Assembly: GCA_003427395.1 (NCBI GenBank)
Contig: BFEA01000250.1
Location: 1,910,166-1,956,452 of the forward strand
Source: Chara braunii
Lineage: Eukaryota; Streptophyta; Charophyceae; Charales; Characeae
Length of the DNA: 46,287 bases
Direction: 5' to 3'
Part shown: positions 42,224-46,287 of the stretch, piece by piece
Layout of the letters: every line of letters starts with the position of its first letter
Numbering within the stretch: the stretch's first letter is position 1
The notes under the pieces: generated by a model
Told to the model about the DNA's origin: nothing
What the model saw: only the letters and a program-made list of their open reading frames with translations
The model's database searches: none
Position numbers and translations under genes: made by a program

Positions 42224-43240
42224 CAACTGCCTGTGGTAAATGCTGATTTCGAGAAAGCCTATGACCACGTCGACTCACTCTTCCTGGACAGATGCCTAGA
42301 AAAAATGAACTTTGGACCTATCTTTAGACGATGGGTAAAACTTCTCCACAACAATGCCACCACCTGTGTACAAGTTAATGGGTTGGTGACTCCTCCATTT
42401 AAACTTCAAAGGTCGGTGAGACAAGGTGACCCTATCGCGCCCTACCTCTTTTTAGTCATTATGGAGACACTTTCTGCTAATCTTAGGCACAATAAGGATC
42501 TGACTCGGATTAAGATAACGAATATTCCTGAGGAGGCAGTGTCGATCTGTTCCCTATTTGCTGACGATCTCACTATTATGGTTGAGACGACATTACAAAA
42601 TATGGAGGAAATCCAGAGTCTTATGAATAAGTTTTGTAGATTGTCAGATATGACTGTCAATTGGGGTCAAAAGACGGTAGGTGGTGGCTACATCATCAAG
42701 GATGTAGGCCCCCTGAGAACCCCCGTATTACTTGGCTTCCCCTAGATGATCTGCTTAGAATTCTGGGAGCATTGGTTACGGCTAAGGGTAAACCAGTCGC
42801 TAATGACGAATGGCTGGTGGGGCCGTAGCTCAGATTCCCCATGGAAAGGGTGGGTGAAACACGGGGTCAGGAGGGTGGGGGACCTTTGGGACACGGATAC
42901 AAGGGACTGGAAAAGCGCAGAAAGAATGCGTTCATGATTGCGATACTGTCATTTCACTAAGGACGCACTTAACGACCTCATTGATAGTTTTCCCCTTCAC
43001 TGGTACATCACGCTTCGAAAGGGCCCTCGGTTGGTAGAAGGGGACTGGGTGGGTTTCTCGAATTGTGAAAATAAAGTAGGGCGGGTTCACTTGGTAGACC
43101 AACGCAAGTGCTGATCGAAGTCTTCACCATCCAAAAGGAGGATCGACTACGGGGGAGTAGCCAACCTTTTATCTGGAAGGAAAAAAAGGAAGTATATCGT
43201 GTCAGAGTTATTCACGAATGTAAAGGATGGCGAGCCTATC
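42224..43240 (+). pseudogene. LINE reverse transcriptase remnant (copy B)
   Basis: This is a non-LTR reverse transcriptase fragment. Motif A is NADFEKAYDHVD with the catalytic Asp. Motif B is RSVRQGDPIAPYLFLV. Motif C is SLFADDL, at about 42554-42571, with the FADD variant of the YXDD box. Thumb-like sequence follows (MEEIQSLMNKFCRLSDMTVN). The frame meets a TAG at 42743-42745. Downstream, SPWKGWVKHG, then (after a TGA at 42935-42937) LRYCHFTKDALNDLIDSFPL, LRKGPRLVEGDWV and VLIEVFTIQKED (shifted) align with LINE copy A at 4.2-4.6 kb. The endonuclease and the 5' end of the polymerase are missing: a 5'-truncated dead insertion. Confidence 0.88.
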
Positions 43241-43261
43241 CTTTGTCGGCCCTCACGCCCT

Positions 43262-44030
43262 AGTTAGGCAGCCCCGCATGCTTCATCTAGGTGCGCCCAG
43301 TATACCAGGCTCCCTTGTTCCCGTGTATGGTCGACCCTCCATAGCGGTCACCCCTTAGCCGAGCTTTACCCGCACTGATGGTCTATCGGTTAGGGTCATT
43401 GGTTTTGTTCGCTCCCAGTTCCCTACCCTCATTGAGCCTGATGACATGTGTCTCCCTGTTATCTATGTGTGGATGCCCTTAGGAGTTTTTGACCCCAAGG
43501 CTGCATTCGCCACCCTCAAAGACCATCCCACCCTTTGGTTTGCGACACACCCCTCCTGTGACATATGGTTGTTGCTTGTTGCTCTCAGACTGAGGCTACT
43601 GCCTCTGACATTTCTAGGATTTAGTTGTTTTGCTTTTGTTGTTCTTAGGACTTATACACTAGTCAGCTGTTACCAGACTAAGGCCAGTGTCTCCAACATT
43701 CTAGGATCTAGTTGTCACTACTTCCTGCTTTCCTAGGACATGTATGCTAGTTAGTTGCTTCTGCTTTTACTTAGGCTGTTAGCTGTGAGATTGCTGTTTT
43801 GTGACATTTTCTAGCCTAGGTTGCATCGCATGGACTCAGCATGGAGCTTGCTCCGCATCCTAGACTACTCAGGTTTTTTTCTTTTCTTTGGTAGAGTTTC
43901 GCTTCTTGATGGAAGCGTGTTTGTATCTAGGCGATCCATCACAGGCCGAGGATCGTGTAGCGGACCTCTGGTCGGGTGGCCTGTGAGACCAGCCCCTTGG
44001 CCTGTTCTCACAGGCCTGTGTTCTATTCGG
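43262..44030. other. Spacer
   Basis: No gene supported. The 43660-43760 stretch carries loosely repeated CTAGTTAGTTGC/CTAGTCAGCTG phrases. It could include the 3' untranslated region of LINE copy B. Confidence 0.4.
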
Positions 44031-44033
44031 GGG

Positions 44034-44100
44034 CAGTCCAGTCCAGTCCAGTCCAGGCCGGTACCTGTCGGTACCAGCCAGTCCAGTCCAGTCCCGTCAG
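44034..44100 (+). repeat. GTCCA pentanucleotide microsatellite
   Basis: CAGTCCAGTCCAGTCC runs, interrupted by a small hairpin around GGTACC. Confidence 0.9.
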
Positions 44101-44341
44101 TCCGCTGGGGTATACCCCAGCAGTTGTTTGTTTTCAGCCTCATTCTCACTTGCACATTTTGGAGTACGTGCATTGGAGTCTTGCGTGGGGAGCTGCGCTG
44201 TGCACCTTGCTCCCTCCTTCTTCCTCCATCTCCATCTCTGTCACTAGCGGAGCACCACACCTGGTGGGTCCGCTACATGGCAGGAGTGCTTCTTTGAGGT
44301 TCTCTGATGTTCGCTGACGTTCCCCGACTACATTTTGTACA

Positions 44342-44478
44342 TGGGACGCTGGACCCGTTTTCCAGCAGGTGATGCTCCCCACCAATAGATGGAGTCTCTC
44401 CCAGGGTGGTAGTGGTGTCTGCTCTTATCAGCACCACTAGCACCCGGGGGGGTGTTTTTAAAAAAAAAAAAAAAAAAA
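44342..44478 (+). mobile_element. Retroposon tail module, family 1, full copy
   Basis: Closely matches 6311-6457: GGGACGCTGGACCC, AGCAGGTGATGCTCCCCACC, AATAGATGGAGTC, stem TAGTGGTGTCTG/CAGCACCACTA around CTCTTAT, then a run of 19 A. It lies downstream of LINE copy B, as the first copy lies downstream of LINE copy A. Confidence 0.8.
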
Positions 44479-44617
44479 GGGATGCTGGACCCGGTTTCCA
44501 AGAGGTGTCATTCCCCACCGATAGATGGAGCAGCCCGACAGTCGACGCCTCAATCCCGGTGGCTCTCTTACCACCATCGGGATAGAGGCCTTGCAGAAGG
44601 GCTTTTCGGTGGGGGGG
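44479..44617 (+). mobile_element. Composite retroposon tail, families 1 and 2
   Basis: Begins like family 1 (GGGATGCTGGACCCGGTTTC) directly after the preceding poly(A), then changes near 44550 to family 2 (CAATCCCGGTGGCTCTC, CCACC, GATAGAGGCCTTGCA). Ends in a T/G-rich stretch without a clear poly(A). The family 2 part matches the insertion at 7092-7184. Confidence 0.7.
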
Positions 44618-44774
44618 TTGGGGGCGGGGGGGGTGACAGCACAAGCATAACAACATGACTAGAGAGGGGTCTAGGGAGATGTCTATAGGTAGAATTGCGG
44701 ATGATGGCCGTACATCCTCTGGGTCACAATTAGAGCAGTACATATAATGAACAATACAACAGCAACTTAGGAGG

Positions 44775-44950
44775 GGGTGATAAGAATAGGTCCACCTATG
44801 GGCCCTGTGGAAGAATGGCCATAGTCTGGCTCGCAACCTCTAGGTCCAAGCAGAAGGCCACCTATGTGCAGAATAGGTGATAAGAATAGGTCCACCTATG
44901 TGCAGAATAGGTCCAAGCAGAAGGCCGGAGGTGACAAGAACCACCTCTTG
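44775..44950 (+). repeat. Local duplication
   Basis: GTGATAAGAATAGGTCCACC, TATGTGCAGAATAGGT and GGTCCAAGCAGAAGGCC each occur twice, about 70-100 bases apart. Confidence 0.85.
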
Positions 44951-45224
44951 CTTGCGTGGACTACAGAAGGTGACTGTCATAGTCTGGCTCGCAACCTCTA
45001 CAACAACCTGGACTTCATGTAAAAAAGAAAAAAAAGAAAAAAGAAAAAGGTCGACGAAGTCCTAGTCACTCTCGTGTGAGTATGCCCTGAGTGTGGATTT
45101 GGGACTCCAATGCCAAATGCCCACGCAAGCAAGAGGTGGTTCATGTCACTTGAATCTTCCCTTTTCCAAATTTTCGGTATCCTTTGTGCTTCATGATTAA
45201 TTTTTTGGAAGTGCTTTAGTAGGA

Positions 45225-45250
45225 GTGGGACTCTGGACCCGGTTTCCAGA
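45225..45250 (+). repeat. Fragment of retroposon family 1 head
   Basis: GTGGGACTCTGGACCCGGTT followed by TCCAG. Only the first 26 bases of the module are present. Confidence 0.6.
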
Positions 45251-45336
45251 ATTGAAGTGCTTTAAGCTGAACTGGCTGAGGCTGCCAGGATAACTCTTTC
45301 CTTACTCTTTCCTGGCATTCTTCTCAATGTGCAAAA

Positions 45337-45421
45337 TGGGACGCTGGACCCGTTTTCCAGCAGGTGAGGCTCCCCACCAATCGATTGGAGCAATGTTTCA
45401 AAAAAAAAAAAGAAAAAAAAA
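45337..45421 (+). mobile_element. Retroposon tail module, family 1, short copy with A-rich tail
   Basis: GGGACGCTGGACCC, CAGCAGGTGAGGCTCCCCAC and CAATCGATTGGAG, then an interrupted A run (45399-45421). Like the 40958 copy it lacks the stem-loop. Confidence 0.75.
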
Positions 45422-46287
45422 GGGCTGTCAGGATAACTCCGGGTTGAATTGTGAGGTCCCCTGGGTGAAGTCCCACCGCCCAAGTTGAGTTTAGAAAACG
45501 CAACCGTGTGACACCATATCAACATTAATAAATTCGAAACAATAAACAGTTTTTCTCCTTATTTTTGATAACGTACCTCCGAGACATGAGACACGTCTGG
45601 CACAGTTGGAGTGAATGTCTCTGTGGAAAAGGCATACTCCCCGTGGTGAGGGGACAAAACGTCACCATTTGTAAAATGGACAGGGACAACCTGGATGGCC
45701 AAATGCGTTCATTGCCCAAAGAAGGAAACGAGTTTCATGCCGGAGAGCCAAGCACATCTGTCAGAGTTCCTCCGTTTCAGGATGTCATGATGTTTTTAAA
45801 AACAAAAAAAAGAAAGGCACATAAGTTGAGAAATCTACCCTGGGGCCTGGACCCACTAGCAAGGTATTCTACCACGCCCTTCAGGATTTCGATCACGTGT
45901 GGCATCGAGTGACTCAGTACGGCCGTCGAATAGATCGGATCTCGACGGCCTGGTAGTTTCCGAGCGGGGACTGTAAAGATGCCCACCTCCCGTCCAATGA
46001 GATGCGTCGAAAAAAAAAAACAAATGAAGTTGGACTAACTTGGACATGATAGCTCGTGGCTTTGCGTGGGCGGGAAGTCTGGATTTTATGGGCTTTAAAG
46101 GGGGGGGGTTGATTTCCAGACTTCATTTTTTTTTTTTTTTTGGCTCTGAGAAATAGAACTTGAAATGTGAAATTCGAATATTGTGGTGCATCTGACAGGA
46201 ATACTTCCGCGTCTGTCGGATGGCCTGCTAAAGGCATCATGAGATACATCGCGAGGAATGTATCCCAATACCCGTTACTTGTTCATC
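45422..46287. other. Spacer with inverted repeat
   Basis: No gene supported. An inverted repeat GAAGTCTGGA/TCCAGACTTC lies near 46074 and 46115. Poly(A) and poly(T) runs occur near 46009 and 46125. Confidence 0.4.

Noticed and set aside
42743-42828. TAG codons in LINE copy B as further examples of the TAG excess
   Set aside because: Two frames are plausible across this stretch, so I could not decide which stop interrupts true coding sequence. I left them out of the count.
45565-45912. 115-codon frame (MITYLRDMRHVWHSWSEC...)
   Set aside because: The early part looks protein-like, but I found no domain, partner or homologue in the window, and the end runs into A-rich repeat sequence.
1-46287. 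tRNA, rRNA, CRISPR arrays or bacterial operons
   Set aside because: I saw no cloverleaf with a proper T-arm motif, no rRNA cores and no regularly spaced identical repeats with unique spacers. The palindromes vary in spacing and orientation and are not a CRISPR.

Overview
This looks like a repeat-dominated stretch of a eukaryotic nuclear genome. No intact, ordinary host gene is convincingly visible. The evidence is non-LTR retrotransposon remnants, poly(A)-tailed retroposons, long di- and trinucleotide microsatellites, candidate splice sites, assembly gaps (N runs) and a mitochondrial cox2 fragment of plant/green-algal type. From recall of the protein families I suspect a streptophyte green alga such as Chara. 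That is inference; I could not search.

Layout. 1-8 kb: decayed LINE C-terminal remnants (about 1.07-1.62 kb and 4.28-5.60 kb), a cox2 fragment (1.87-2.03 kb), a 72-bp minisatellite, and a foldback element (6.60-7.26 kb) split by a small poly(A) retroposon with a target-site duplication. 8-11.3 kb: three adjacent hairpins, a duplicated 0.5-kb block and a gapped minisatellite. 11.8-19.5 kb, minus strand: a long broken coding region with, in reading order, an N-terminal segment, a ParB-like segment, a possible methyltransferase-like segment, an acidic low-complexity linker and, after candidate introns, a Ulp1-type cysteine protease domain with all catalytic residues. 21.3-22.1 kb, minus strand: first copy of an unrecognised conserved gene, called here gene X. 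22.4-33 kb: tandem repeats (390 bp; 1.06 kb), CA and CAT microsatellites, and many copies of a 22-24 bp imperfect palindrome centred on GGATCC. 33.45-33.65 kb: 200-base gap. 33.8-36.8 kb, plus strand: a broken transposase-like gene with a DUF7869-type domain. 37.05-37.94 kb: second copy of gene X. 38.16-38.86 kb: degenerate subterminal-type repeats. 41-42 kb: GAT-rich DNA. 42.2-43.2 kb: a LINE reverse transcriptase remnant. 44-46 kb: more poly(A) retroposon tails.

How it may fit together. Gene X occurs twice, once beside the DUF7869-type gene and once upstream of the ParB-like/Ulp1 coding region. This suggests one large mobile-element family whose coding kit includes a transposase-like protein, gene X, and a ParB-like/possible methyltransferase/Ulp1 protein. 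Both copies are damaged. Most in-frame interruptions I can place with confidence are TAG. The recurrent palindrome has landed inside the minus-strand coding region while keeping the reading frame.
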